A stretch of DNA of 64,000 nucleotides from Ursus arctos (GCF_023065955.2 NW_026622764.1:45329833-45393832); one strand, 5' to 3'. Shown: positions 21,058-32,670, counted from the first letter of the stretch. Notes: generated by a model from the sequence alone, not told the origin. Numbers and translations: made by a program.

Positions 21058-21960
21058 TTCTAAGAACTATAAATCATTTTTCCAGTGAGAATTTCACGTT
21101 CTTATTCAACCTCCAGAGGGAATTGGTAACTTTTTTTTTTGGTCCTGTACTTAACGTATCACTGAGACCTAGAAAAATCTGAATTTAACTTGTGAGGATT
21201 TTGTAGTTTAGTACCTTGGCAGAGCATACATATATATATATATACACATTTACTCTCAAAAAGAGAAATGAACAGTGTGAATACCCACAGGGCATTTCTA
21301 AAGGATCTATGCCGGTAAGAACATGTTAGCAAAACAACAAATAATAATTAGAAATTGAACAATACTTGAAAAAAATTTCAAATAAATCTGTATTTATAAA
21401 TATAGCAGAAAAGAGAGCCCACACCAAACAGCTATCTTCAGCATGGAAAAATGTATTCACAATTGAATAATGACTCCGGTTATAAAAAATTGTAATATAA
21501 AATTTTTAAAAGTGCTTTAGAAATAAAAGAAAATGATGACAGATTCATTTCCATTTAACATATTTATTTCAGATTTAGACTCACCTTTTACATAAAGGAT
21601 TTTGTACTTGCTTTAATCATTAGAAATATTACAGAACAAGATAATAATAAAAAATGCCGTATGACTTGAGCAAAAGCCAGATATTACTAGGTTCCCATAA
21701 TGAACTAATTACTGTAGTTGAACTGTTTCGGCGGCTATACTTCCCTAGGAAATTCAAGATCATGTCATAGGATTTATAACTTGCAATCGTGAGGACATAA
21801 CTCAAGTCTTCGCATCTACCCATACTCTGTTGATGTGTTCTAGCACCTTGTAGAGTATTTGTGTTCTTTGGCTCTTACCATTTTCTTGGCACAAAGAGAA
21901 ACAAGCCTTGTTGGGTCATAGATAAATAGTATTTCACTGGTGGCAAACTAAGGGTATTTT
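21058..21960. other. Unassigned AT-rich sequence with short (TA)n
   Basis: A short TA repeat lies at 21228-21243. Nothing else recognised; no gene. Confidence 0.4.
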
Positions 21961-21964
21961 GGGG

Positions 21965-22135
21965 AAATGCTTCTCAAACTTGACCAAGAATACAAATGGT
22001 CTGGAGCTTTGTTAAAATGTGAATGATGGTCTCCAGGCCGAACGGGAGAGCTGAGACGCTGCATGACTAAGCTGTGTCCAGGTACATGATGTTGATGCCG
22101 TTGCTCCATTGCCCGCTCTGCATAATGAGGAACTT
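21965..22135 (+). mobile_element. MER5-type DNA transposon relic
   Basis: 'atgcttctcaaacttgaccaag', 'ggtctggagctttgttaaaatg', then 'tgtccaggtacatgatgttgatgccgttgctcc' match the two ends of MER5 (ttctcaaacttg ... cccaggtgatgctgatgctgctgg). Non-autonomous hAT relic. Confidence 0.6.
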
Positions 22136-24180
22136 AGTTGCTGTTGACCTTTCCTTATCATTAAAAATGTTTCGTTAAATACATGAAATTGCACATTGCC
22201 TCACTTTAAGACAATGCTCTGATACCTATGTCAGAAGCAGAGCTAATATGTACATAGAGAGAAGAGAGCAGTGACCAAAAAACTTTGCTCTTCTGCAATT
22301 CTACTTCTAGGTACTTTATTGCTATTCTTTCTTGAAGCTGGAGAACACCTTAACAAGAATGAACCCATAACAGAAAGTGACGTTAATGAAGTTAAGCATG
22401 AAGCCTCCACATTACAGACGATTAGCTCAGTCTTTTGATGTCAGTCTCTATCGCCTTCTCAAAGTATCTGTGGCAAACGAGATTTGGTTCTAAACTTCAG
22501 CTATCATTGCGTAATATAATGCTAACGTGGGCATTTTAGCATCAAATTTCAGGTTTATATTTACAAAACATTTTTAAAATTAAATTTACTAATTTTTTGA
22601 TTCGGGTTGGCACATGTATCCCTCAGGCCCATTACATGTATAATACCTTGGGACTCTGAAAAGTCATATTCCATTGCATTAATTTATACAGTTGTAAAAA
22701 ATTCATGACATGTACAAACTGTTCTGGTAATCAATTTAGTAAATTTTACATCCTTTCCATGATTACATATAAAATATTGGTGACTTCATGTTTCCTGCAA
22801 TAATATTTCCCTGCGGTGGTATTTGCTAATGGATCATATAATGTATTATCCCCACTGACAGGATCAGCAATACCATTAAAATGGCTGCAGATACTAAAGA
22901 AAGCCAGGAAGTGTGTATATATATATATATATATATTCAGAAAAGTATGGATTATGGAGTAGGGCAGAAAGCAAATTATATGAACTCACATACTGATTGT
23001 AATTGCTAGCCCTTCCAACAATTCAACCATCATCTTCATATTTAGGAAAGTACAAAAATAGCAAAGGCAAACTTCTATGCAAATAAGTCCTCTTTCTCTC
23101 CTGTCCTCTATTTGTCTTTCACTTTGCATTTGAAGCCTTAAGCAAAGCAACATCCTTAGATGTGCTAAGATTTTTTTTTTTTCAACATGGACTAGAAGAG
23201 TACAATTGTAAGGACATGCAGGAAGATACAATGCCACCTGTGATCACCTTAAATTAAATGGCCCCTGAAAACCAAAGGCACTGTCTAGAAAGGTCGAAGA
23301 AATTGTTTATAAAGACTTCATTTACCTAGGAAAGGATGATCTCTCCAATGGCTGGCTAGGACTGAACACATCTCTGACCTCAGATAACAGACCTGAGGCA
23401 CTCATGGTGAATGTTCCAGCTAGAAAGACATTGGAGGTTTGTGGAAGAATATAATATATGTAACAAAAACTTGCAAATGCTGTTTTATCAGGCAGAAATG
23501 ATGGAGGTAAGTTATTGATTATGGTAAATAGTACAACAACAGAAAATAGTATAATATGAATCAAGGAATTAAATCAAAAATGAAAAAAAAAACAGGTCAA
23601 ACAACGTTTCCTAAGGTTAGCAAAAAAAAGGAAGTTTTGTTTTTTAAAGTGATAGCATCAGAAATTTATACACACAAATAATATGTAGCCATTGTGTAAT
23701 TATATATTTATATGCATATTATTTTAAATATATGGAATGATGCAAACCATATATACACAATTTAGAGTTTAATAACACTAAAAAGGCTCAATTCAAATAA
23801 TAGAAGCATCAGTATTATAATACGAGAGAATTAGTCAGACTTTATACTATGCTCCTGAAAACAGATTTATTTTCACCACATGCTATGCTCTGTTTAGAAT
23901 TTTGACAGTTTCTATATCCCTGTCATAAAAGCTGGTCAAGATGTTCCAGAAAGGTAGATACTTTAGTAGTAGAAAAAGCAACCGAAACTTAATATTTAAT
24001 GTTGTCCCATCTAACCTAAACTTTTTTTCAGCGAGATGAAAAAAATTAGCCTTAGACCCAGCAAGGAGCAATACAAAGCCTAGTATTTATTTAAAATAGA
24101 AGTTCATTTTAATGTTGAATTAACAATATTTTATGCTGAGTTGAACTGAATGTGGAGAATCTCTTTGTGCTGCATGTTCC
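22136..24180. other. Unassigned AT-rich sequence
   Basis: Contains a (TA)n microsatellite at about 22915-22937, T-runs at 23171-23182 and scattered short frames. No gene or named repeat seen. Confidence 0.4.
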
Positions 24181-24187
24181 CTAATTT

Positions 24188-24255
24188 TAATTGCCCAATT
24201 AGCTGGGGCTGCCTTGTTCATGCTGAACAGGAGCAAGCCGGATCACTCTCGCGAG
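24188..24255. promoter_or_regulatory. Cluster of perfect short palindromes, possible non-coding element
   Basis: Three perfect inverted repeats in 68 bases: TAATTG-CC-CAATTA (24188-24201, two homeodomain-type TAAT cores), TGTTCA-TGC-TGAACA (24215-24229) and CTCGCGAG (24248-24255, within TCTCGCGAG, close to the TCTCGCGAGA promoter element). The patch is CpG-bearing in AT-rich DNA and matches no repeat I know. Regulatory function is inference; no conservation data available here. Confidence 0.3.
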
Positions 24256-24824
24256 CGGCACAAAGGTTAGGTCTGGCAGTTTACTCCTGTGTAACTAGAA
24301 AGCAAATCACACCACATTCTTCATAAGCAGTATCATTGGAGAGCCAATATCGAAAAATCTAAAAGTAATGAGTATAAAAGGTTGATGTTAAGACTGCATT
24401 ACTACTTTGCTCATTATTTTGCATTATTTTCTCAAAGAACATTACAAAATAATACATTTCATCATTGTAGCCCACCTTGCTTAAACAGAAGAAGCCATTT
24501 TTTTTAAAGAAAGGTTTGTGAAAATCACTACCCCCTTGGAAAATAGGGCCAACCAAAAAGTGTTTGACTATTTCTGCCAAAATAAAAAAGAAGATATCTT
24601 AAAGTCAAAGATGGATATAAGTGCTTTGGGCAAAATAAATAGATAACTACTCAATTTATAGGATATCAACTTTTTAATTTTTCTCTTTCTATTATTTTTC
24701 ATAAAATTCATTAGTAGTGAAAACAAAAATAATTCATAAAAATGTGACTTTGTAGCAATTTTAAGTATTCATATAGGCATTTTCCTGGTAGTTTAAAAAA
24801 ATCCAAAGCAAATATTTATTATTT
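24256..24824. other. Unassigned AT-rich sequence
   Basis: No gene or named repeat seen. Confidence 0.4.
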
Positions 24825-24839
24825 AAGAAGTGATGGCAT

Positions 24840-25035
24840 GGGGTGCCTGGATGTCTCAGATGGTTAGGCGTCTGCCTTCGGCTCAGGTCATGATCCCAGG
24901 GTCCTGGGATGGAGCCCCGTGTCAGGCTCCCTGCTCAGCGGGGAGCCTGCTTCTCCCTCTCCCTCTGCTGTTCCCCCTGCTTGTGCTCTCTCGCTCTCTC
25001 TGTCAAATAAATAAAATAAAATCTTAAAAAAAAAA
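24840..25035 (+). mobile_element. Carnivore SINE (SINEC)
   Basis: Head GGGGTGCCTGGATGTCTCAG, GGGATGGAGCCCCGTGTCAG B-box text, CT-rich middle, AAATAAATAAAATAAAATC tail. Target duplications AGAAGTGATGGCA at 24826-24838 and 25038-25050, both perfect. Confidence 0.94.
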
Positions 25036-25079
25036 AGAGAAGTGATGGCAAATGGTTAAATGATACAGTTTCAAATATG

Positions 25080-26300
25080 AAAGTAATACAGAGTAGATTT
25101 GTATCATGGTTAGAAATAAAGTATTGAATTATAATACATTATTTAATAAATCAATATCAAGGCTTTGCAAAAAAACCAAAATACAATAAAATTATTAAAA
25201 ATTAAAAATATCAGGAGCATGTTAGCAAAAATCAAAGGGAAAAAAAACCAATAAGAAAAAAGCCTTGAGATAGCCCAGGTGTTGGAATTAGCAGATAATA
25301 GCTATTATAAGTTTATTTAATGACTCAAAAGAAAATGTGATCTTAATGTTTTAACATATAGGGAATCTAAAAAAAAGTGAGGAATAAAAATAATAAAAGA
25401 AGAAAATAGAAATTTTAGAACTTAAGAGTATACAATCTAAAATGATATACTCACTGCATGGGCATAACAGCAGATTGAAGATGATAGAAAAAAGGTTTAG
25501 TGATCTTAAAGAGAAAGGCATAGAAATTATCCAGTCTGAAGAATGGGGAGAAAACAATTAAAATCAAGAGAACAGAGGGGCAACTGGCTGGCTCAGTTGG
25601 TAAAGCATGTGGCTCTTGATGTTGGGGCCATGAGTTCAAGCCTCACTTGGGGCACAGAGTTTATAAAAATAAAAATAATAATAACAATAAAAGAATAGGA
25701 ACTCAAGGACAAGGAGTCTAACTTATGTGTATTTGGAAAGTACCAAAAGATGAAAGAGAGATAATGTGGCAGAAAAAATATTTGATGAGGTAATGATTTA
25801 AAATTTTTCCAGAAGTTTTGAGAGAAACAGCCACTTATATAGATCCAGAAAACTCAATGAAACTAAAGCAGATTAAATATGAAGCAAGTATATTGAGTAA
25901 TATCATAGTTAAAAGACTGAAAATAAAAAATAAAGAGAAAACCTTAAGTATATCCAGGGAAAATGACATAATATATACAGAGGAAGAATAATATCAATTA
26001 AGGCCAACTTTTTATCAAAAACAATAAAAGTCAGACAAATAATAGCATTTAAATGATGAAAAACAAAAATCCACTCATAAATCTATATACTGCACGTATA
26101 GGTATACATCAGAAAGAAAGGAAAATGAATATTTTAGATAAACAAGAGAGAGAATTCATTGCCAGAAACCTGCACTACAAGAGACACTATAGTCCTCAGT
26201 CTAAGGGAAAGGATACCAAATGAAAATTCTGATCTATTTAAGGAAGAGATGAAAAAAAAAAAGAGAAATGTGGATAAATGTTAAAAATTAGTTTTGTTCC
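25080..26300 (+). mobile_element. L1 ORF1 / HAL1-like relic, split by a SINE
   Basis: A-rich sense strand with L1-ORF1-style text: 'ggtttagtgatcttaaagagaaaggcatagaaattatccag', 'tttgagagaaacagccac', 'gcctgcactacaagagacactatagtcctcagtctaagggaaaggataccaaatga' near its 3' part (HAL1/L1: gacctgcactaaaggaaatactaaagg ... aaatgataccagatgg). Very decayed with no usable frame. A short SINE interrupts it at 25577. Confidence 0.5.
25577..25697 (+). mobile_element. Short old carnivore SINE
   Basis: tRNA-like head GGGGCAACTGGCTGGCTCAG, TTGGTAAAGCATG A-box region, CATGAGTTCAAGCCTCACTT B-box, then AAAAT/AATAAT tail with no pyrimidine tract. Target duplication not clear. Confidence 0.85.
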
Positions 26301-26695
26301 TTTTATAATTTTCTTAAATGTCAAAGTTTTAAAGCAAAAATATCATTGTAAGGTGGTTATCTTGTGTCTAAGAGGGTTTTGACATTTGTGGTGTGATACA
26401 AAATTCAGAATGGGTATTGGTATAATACTCAATCCATTTAGACGCTGATCAACTCATGTTGCCTGTTTTAATCCCTGGAGTGATCCCTAAAAAGTATTAA
26501 AATGAGATGTTGGCAAAACTCTGTAGCCAAGTTATTCTCTGCAACACTGTTTATTATCACCATGCGTTTTTATATTAACCCAGTCTTTAAGGTTACATAA
26601 TGTGTGTGTATTCTATTTATTTCAAGAGAGATAATTGATTGGTAGACAACTGAGGGTGATAGACAGATGACAGGTAGGTGGTTACTGACACACAG
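26301..26695. other. Unassigned sequence
   Basis: No gene or named repeat. A short 'agacagatgacaggtaggtgg' low-complexity run lies at 26660-26680. Confidence 0.4.
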
Positions 26696-26697
26696 GT

Positions 26698-26945
26698 GAG
26701 GTGGAATGGTCGAGAGCTTGAACTGTAGAATAAGAGAGCCGGGGTTCAAAGCCATCACTGCCGTTTATTCTCTAAGTGACCTTGGACAAGTTACCTAAAC
26801 TCTCCTTTTCTGAGTTTCCTCATCTATAAAATGAAGCCAATAATAATAATACCTCTCTTACAGTTTTTTTTAAATATATAAATTAATCTGTGTAAATTTC
26901 TTATACCAATGCCTGGCACATGATAAGCAATCAGTAAATATCAAG
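26698..26945 (+). mobile_element. MIR SINE relic
   Basis: Near full-length MIR: 'gtcgagagcttgaactgtag', 'gccggggttcaaagccatcactgccgtttattc', 'gtgaccttggacaagttacctaaactctcc', 'tttcctcatctataaaatg', 'gcctggcacatgataagcaatcagtaaata'. Landmarks all in order. Confidence 0.85.
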
Positions 26946-27471
26946 TTTTGTTTTGTTTTTCAAACTGCATTACAGAACATCCCTATTTGGCATTACATTC
27001 ATAGTTTGCACATTTGTTTCTGAGTTGTTAAAAATATCATAACATGAACATTTTTAAACATTCTAAATTTCTGAGTCCACAAACCTCAGAGTAGCTGAAG
27101 CTTTCCCACCTGACTATGGAGGCAGCAGAGAACCTGAGGAAGGCTTGCCTCAACCATAGCAGCTTTCATGCTCTGTGCAAAGGGACCAGGCATGGTCCTG
27201 CCATGATAGTTAGTAGTTATGGATTGGTTATAGACAGCTATAGAAACTCTCATTGAAGAAACATTCCTTACATAAATGGGAAACTTTGGAAAAATATTCA
27301 GATATTTTAAGAAACTATGCCATTTATCATTTTTGACAAAGATGTAATTAAAGAGAGTAGAGTCCCACATAAAGACTTTTGCCCCATAGGGCTGCAGTGA
27401 AAACATCTCCATTGGACTTTGTGATATTCATAAGTCCCGCATACACCTCTGAAGACTACAACTGAAGGCAA

Positions 27472-27506
<35 letters not shown>

Positions 27507-28350
27507 GAAAGGAAAATGTGAACACGTGATATAAAGAACCAAGAAAAATACATACTTTTTCTAAAGTTGAATTTAATTATAACACGTCACAAGTATTAAA
27601 TCACAGTAGATATTTTGTATAAATTTAATGACTGATGAAGTGAATACTATTTTTACTACTTCAGTTTGGAAGTTTAAGTAGAAATAAGGAAGAGCTAAAA
27701 TTAATTAAGCTTTTTACATTTAAATGCACTGCAGCAGGGCAGAAAGACACGAGGGCATTTCTTGCACTACCAGCACCAAATCTGAAAAGAAGTATCAGGG
27801 AAAGAAAAGCTCATGCAAAATCTATGAATACATAAATGATTTGGAAGCTCGAAGTGTAAAAGAAAAATATGATAAGAAAAGGAAAGGTGGCAAATGAAGA
27901 GAAGATTGAAGAAGACGTTAAGACAAATAATAAGACATTTTTCAAGCATGGAAGGAACAAAAGGTCAGTGACAGAGAGAGTGGAGTTTCTTACAGATGGC
28001 CAGAGCAATTTGCTGACTGAAAAGACAGGCATTGCTAAAACAAAAATCAAATGAGTTCATTGCCTTCTTATTCTCACAGAGGGCTTGGGGAACAGAATCA
28101 GAAATAGACATAAATCTCAGAAGAATAAGAAAAAAGATACCAAAGTAGGATTGTGCCGTGCTGAAACGAGTGCCTAAAAATAAGAGCAGTTATTTTTTTT
28201 TAAACAAGGAATAAAAACCGCTTATATCCTTAATCTGTATCAACCACAAGGAAGAGCAAGTCCTCAGGTGATGGGGTTTTTCCCTAAGATTACCATCACT
28301 GTTTACAGCAAGATATGGCACAAACCAGAGTCTGCCTCAAGAGAAATGCC
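26946..28350. other. Unassigned sequence with (AAAT)n
   Basis: No gene supported: frames around 27086-28054 are short, on both strands and lack domains. An (AAAT)n microsatellite of about nine copies lies at 27469-27505. No SINE head adjoins it. Confidence 0.4.
27469..27505. repeat. (AAAT)9 microsatellite
   Basis: Pure AAAT tetranucleotide tract, read directly. Confidence 0.95.
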
Positions 28351-28352
28351 TT

Positions 28353-28374
28353 AAAAAAAAAAAAAAAAAAAAAA
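28353..28374. repeat. A22 tract
   Basis: Uninterrupted poly(A) of about 22. It could mark the 3' end of a retroposed sequence upstream, but no element or target duplication is recognised. Confidence 0.9.
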
Positions 28375-28414
28375 GAATAGAAGAGCCCGGACTAAATAGA
28401 AAATTCTATTTAAT

Positions 28415-28416
28415 AC

Positions 28417-28461
<45 letters not shown>
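28415..28461. repeat. (TA)n(TG)n compound microsatellite
   Basis: Short TA run passing into about 19 TG copies. Likely length-variable. Confidence 0.95.
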
Positions 28462-28462
<1 letters not shown>

Positions 28463-28960
28463 CTCATAACATTTGCACTTTTACTAAAAGAAATGATGCC
28501 ACAATAAATGTATCCTGTTAAACTAGGACCCTGGTTCCCATTGCTCAGCCTTGTAGACCACTAAACTGACAGTTTCAATGTACAACTAGTTCTTGATGTT
28601 AAATGCTGAGAAGTGGCTTTATGGCACATTCAGGTGGCCTGAGAGAACCAAAGAGGATTTTACTAATGCTATTTTGGAAACAAGTAGCCTAAAATAAGTA
28701 AACAAAGTTAAGTGAGGTCAGCCTTGAAAAAGGCCGAGGAAGACTATAACCAAAAGATGTAGAAGAACAGACGGTCCCAGATAGCGAAGAAAGACATACT
28801 TTTGGAAAAAGAAATGAATGTACAGCAGGAAATCAAACACTTTAGGCACCGTTGTTGTGCACTGTCTGATTTGTGCTTTGTGTGTGATGAATATAGCCAT
28901 GAAGAAGAGCCCCAAAATATTTGCCTCCCAGAGTCTGTGGGACCTACATGCAGATAATGG
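28462..28960. other. Unassigned sequence
   Basis: No gene or repeat identified. Overlapping short frames on both strands near 28718-29045 are chance. Confidence 0.4.
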
Positions 28961-28963
28961 GAT

Positions 28964-29411
28964 AGGTAATTTTATGGGTCAACTTTGCTCGGCCTGGGTG
29001 CCCAGATATTTGGTTAAGCATTGTTCTGCATGTTTTTTTATATAAAACTAACATTTAAATCAGTGGCTCAAGTGAAGAGATTACCCTCCATCATGAGGGT
29101 AAATTTATATACTCAGTGGAACACCTTTGTGAAACAAAGATTGACTTCTCCTGAACAAGAACGAATTCTTCCAGAAGACTGCCTTTGGACTTGAACTGCT
29201 ACTCTTTCTTGAGTTTCTAGCCTGCCAGCTGACCCCATCTGATTTTGGACTTGCCAAGCCTCCACAATCACATGAGCTAATTCCTTAGGATGAATCTCCG
29301 GATGCTATAAAGATAGATAGATGATAGATAGATAATAGATAGATAGATATATAGATAGATAGATAGATATCCTATTGGTTTTGATACTCTGGAATGCCTT
29401 CACTAATACAG
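28964..29411 (+). mobile_element. Old LTR-like interspersed repeat
   Basis: Matches a familiar mammalian repeat in order: 'gtaattttatgggtcaac', 'gggtgcccagatatttggttaagcattgttctgc', 'actaacatttaaatcagtggctcaagtgaagagattaccctcc', 'cctttggacttgaactgctactc', 'cacatgagctaattcctta', 'cctattggttttgatactctgg', 'cactaatacaga'. The ending with a 'cta(a)taca' terminus suggests an LTR of the ERVL/MaLR kind, but I am not sure of the family name. Confidence 0.6.
29311..29370. repeat. (GATA)n microsatellite inside the LTR-like repeat
   Basis: About 13 GATA units with a few interruptions, at the place where related copies carry a short CT/TA-rich run before CCTATTGGTT. GATA tetranucleotides are commonly polymorphic. 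Confidence 0.93.
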
Positions 29412-30400
29412 ATGACAAGATTAGGTAAACACTGTATATTAGCATAAATTTTAAGTCCCTTTAAATAAACCTGACTTTGAGAACAGTTATGGACCAAATG
29501 CGAGCTGTGGTACTGGGGCCTGTCCAGGTAAGATGACCCATTAATTTTTTACTCTGGAACTCATTCCAGTTACTGCTTGGTCAGGGAATGAGAGGCCCTC
29601 CAAAATCACAGATAGCTTTAATACTCTCTTGAAGCACTAATGAAGATTCTAAGAGAAAGTATACCCAAGAGAGAAACTGAAGTCTATTCCAAATAGTGAT
29701 GAGAATTCAAAGGGAGAAACCAAAGGGATCATGCAAAAAGGGACAATTCAGAGTCCGTAAGACGAGGATGTAGGAAACATTAGCACTTTGTGCTTCAGAC
29801 AGTAAGCTCCAAACCAAAGCATTCGTGTAGCTCAATAGTCTGCAGTCTTCAACTGATCTATAGTAACTTTCTTCTGTAAAGGTTGGAAAGATAGGTAGAA
29901 TGGAGCCTTGGGATCCTTCTAAACAAAGATTCTGAAACAGGAAGGTGTATCATATTTGCTCTGGGAACTTTAACTTAGTAGAGACTATAAATTAGTAAGT
30001 CTTAAGTGAGATCCATGCTTGCATATTAAGAAAAAAGAAAAAAAGATAATTTTGCTATAGGATTTTGGTGGTAGGATTTCTTTACAGTACAATTTCAGAA
30101 AAAGATGCTTTAAGAAGAAAAAAGATCACTAATTTAGGAAAATAACAGATTGCAATTAAAAATAAAGAAAATGGCACAAGAATGGAAAATATATAAGAAA
30201 CATATTAACGTCATATTAGAACTAAAAGATAGAAGAGAATAATTCTGAGGTCTTAACCATTAAAAGAAAAAAGGAAGGAAAGGAAAGGAAGAAGCCATAG
30301 GTCATATCCCTCGATCACAAAGTGGGGAAAAGCTAACCATTAACCATTAAACCCACAATGGACTATTATGTAAAGGAGGGAAAAATTTTGAGTTATGCCA
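29412..30400. other. Unassigned A-rich sequence
   Basis: No gene. A purine-rich AGGAAAGGAAAGG run lies near 30265-30292. CCATTAA occurs three times between 30256 and 30352. Confidence 0.4.
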
Positions 30401-30559
30401 TGAAATTTAGACATTTATTTATTACAGTACTTAGCATTACCTTCACTAACAAAAGCAGGAAGAGTAAATAAACTAAAAAAATGAAATTAGTGATGTCTGT
30501 ACATGGTACAGTATTTTTCCATGTTTTTTAACAATGATAAAGAAAATAAAATCCTAATT

Positions 30560-31740
30560 TTAAAATAAAGTTGGCCAAAGAAATAAAAATTCCAATTACA
30601 AACATTGCATTCCAAAATGTGTAAGTTATGGCCTACGTTGTATTCATTAGAAAATATTTACTTAAATGGCATTTTAATTTTCAAATAGAAACAAAAGTGT
30701 AAATAAATTTGTCACATAAATATAAGGTAAGTAAAAGTAACAAAGACAGTTTAAGAACAGGAGCTGAAAGAACTATAATGATAAATGTAGAGATAATAAA
30801 TTATATAATTAAAATATAACTGGAACATATCCCAGAGTAATGATTTTATATTATTACACTTTATATAAAAATGATCAAAATTGTAGTTAGTTAAGGAAAA
30901 CAGAAAAAGTACACAAACGTGAAAAGTAAGAAAAATATATTAAAAACTGTAAAACATTACTTGGGCAAATTTACGCTAACAAATTTTAAAATCATAATAA
31001 AATATATTACTCTATATTAAAAATGAATTTAGAAATTTATAATAGAAATACTATAAAATCAGAAACAGATTATTACTCATGAAAGACATGAAAAAGCTGT
31101 AACATAAAAAAAATCAGAATATTCTGGTTCCATAAAGTTTTATATAAGGGCTCTGTTAAATTTTCATAAATATGGTAATTCTTACTTTATGTAAATTAAT
31201 TCAGAGAAAACAGAACCTATAAAGTTTCCAATAAATTTTGTAAGGCTACTATATGCAAAAACAAGGAAAAGAAAAACAGACTAATCTCATTCATCTTACA
31301 AATATTCTAAATAACCTCTAAGCAAATCCAGCTGGAGACACAAACCATAATCACATAGAATTTACTTCAAGTATTTAATTTTATTTCAGAAAATTACATC
31401 ACTATAATTCACCATGCTAAGGGGTCAAAGATAGAGAAATCTTAAGGTCAACAGAAATATGAAAACTGCATTTGATAAACTAAAAGAAAAAAGTCGTAAT
31501 TCCTATTTAAAACTACCACCACCACCAATGGGTAGAAAATAATTTTAAGTCAGGGTAACAAATCTCATGCTACTATTTGAAAAAGAACAAAGGTAAGAGA
31601 AAAGGGAGAGGTGGAGAGGGAGGAACTTCCCCTTGACTGGTGGTAAAACCCCTCCAGTCAATGGTTGTTCCTGAAGCAATTTATATAGGAGAGGATGCCA
31701 GGGCAAGTGGTTGTGGAAATACAACATAACTCAGTTAGTG
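30560..31740 (+). mobile_element. Probable decayed L1M ORF2 stretch
   Basis: A-rich sense strand with a few ORF2-like phrases in order: 'cactataattcaccatgctaagg', 'aatatgaaaactgcatttgataaac', and 'gtcagggtaacaaatctcatgc'. No reading frame survives and edges are uncertain; chance composition cannot be excluded for 30560-31300. Confidence 0.35.
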
Positions 31741-32300
31741 TAGACACATTTTAAATTATGATTTGAAACATTTTAATGCCCCAATAAAAAGCTAATGCCA
31801 AAATGTCAAATGAAAAAGGCGCAATACACCAATATATATAAAGTGTTAATATGATAGCTATTTCAAATACATACACTTACACACATGCATGCCTACAGAG
31901 AGAGAGAGAGAAAGAAAGATGACTGAAATGAGGGCATCCATATGCTAAAATTTTAACAGTAACTAATTCTTTTTATTGTCATTTGGGATGATTTTATCTT
32001 TATATTTTATGTAGTTTCTAATTGTCTAAAATAACCTGGTAATTTTCATTATAATCACAAAAATGATTTAAAGTTGATTTTAGTAAAGTCCATAGCCTTA
32101 GAATCAGTAATGACTCCTTTGAGATCTCACCCCAATGAAATATCTTCAAGGAAAATTAAGTATATATATATGCAAAAACATGTCCATTAAAATATTATTT
32201 TTAAAAATGAAAAATTGTAATTAATTTTAAGGTCTTGACCATGGAATTGCCAGCATATTATATCATGAACAAAGATGATTTTTCTACAGCATGTAATGGT
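31741..32300. other. Unassigned AT-rich sequence
   Basis: A short GA repeat lies at 31900-31913. Otherwise nothing recognised. Confidence 0.4.
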
Positions 32301-32311
32301 CAAAAATGGGT

Positions 32312-32444
32312 TATGCCCATGGATGGCTCAGCTGGTGAAATGGTCGACTCTTGATCTCAGCTCAGGTCTTGATCTCAGGGTTGTGAGTTCCAGCCCCAGG
32401 CTGGGCTCCATGCTGGGCATGGAGCCTATTTAAAAAAAAAAAAA
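32312..32444 (+). mobile_element. Short carnivore SINE next to an L1 3' end
   Basis: Head region CATGGATGGCTCAGCTGGTG, B-box GGGTTGTGAGTTCCAGCCCC, 'gggctccatgctgggcatgg' and an A13 tail. It is followed by GGGTTGGGTT and then directly by L1 3' sequence. CAAAAATGGGTT occurs both just before this SINE (32301-32312) and after the L1 tail (32659-32670). Confidence 0.85.
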
Positions 32445-32449
32445 GGGTT

Positions 32450-32658
32450 GGGTTGTGCATAAGAGACTCTTAACTACTGAGAACAAACTGAGAGTTGCTG
32501 GGGGGGCACTGGGGGGGAATTGGGCTAGATGGGTGATGGGGATTAGTGAGGGCACTTGTGATGACAACGGTATGTAAGTGATGAATTCTACTCCTGAAAC
32601 CAATATTACACTATATGTTAACTAACTAGAATTTAAATAAAAACTTGAAACAAACAAA
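32450..32658 (+). mobile_element. Carnivore L1, 5'-truncated 3' end
   Basis: 'gcataagagactcttaactactgagaacaaactgagagttgctgg', then G-rich text, 'gggcacttgtgatgacaacggtatgtaagtgatgaattctactcctgaaacc', 'ttaactaactagaatttaaataaaaacttg' and an (AAAC)n tail. This is the carnivore L1 3'UTR end. No ORF is included. Confidence 0.85.
32500..32541 (+). other. G-quadruplex motif in L1 3'UTR
   Basis: Five G-runs in 42 bases: G7, CACT, G7, AATT, G3, CTAGAT, G3, TGAT, G4. Loops of 4-6 bases fit the classic G4 pattern on the + (L1 sense) strand. G4 motifs are described in L1 3'UTRs of other mammals; folding here is inference. Confidence 0.75.
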
Positions 32659-32670
32659 CAAAAATGGGTT

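Noticed and set aside
21228..21243. TATA box
   Set aside because: A short TA dinucleotide repeat with no downstream gene or initiator.
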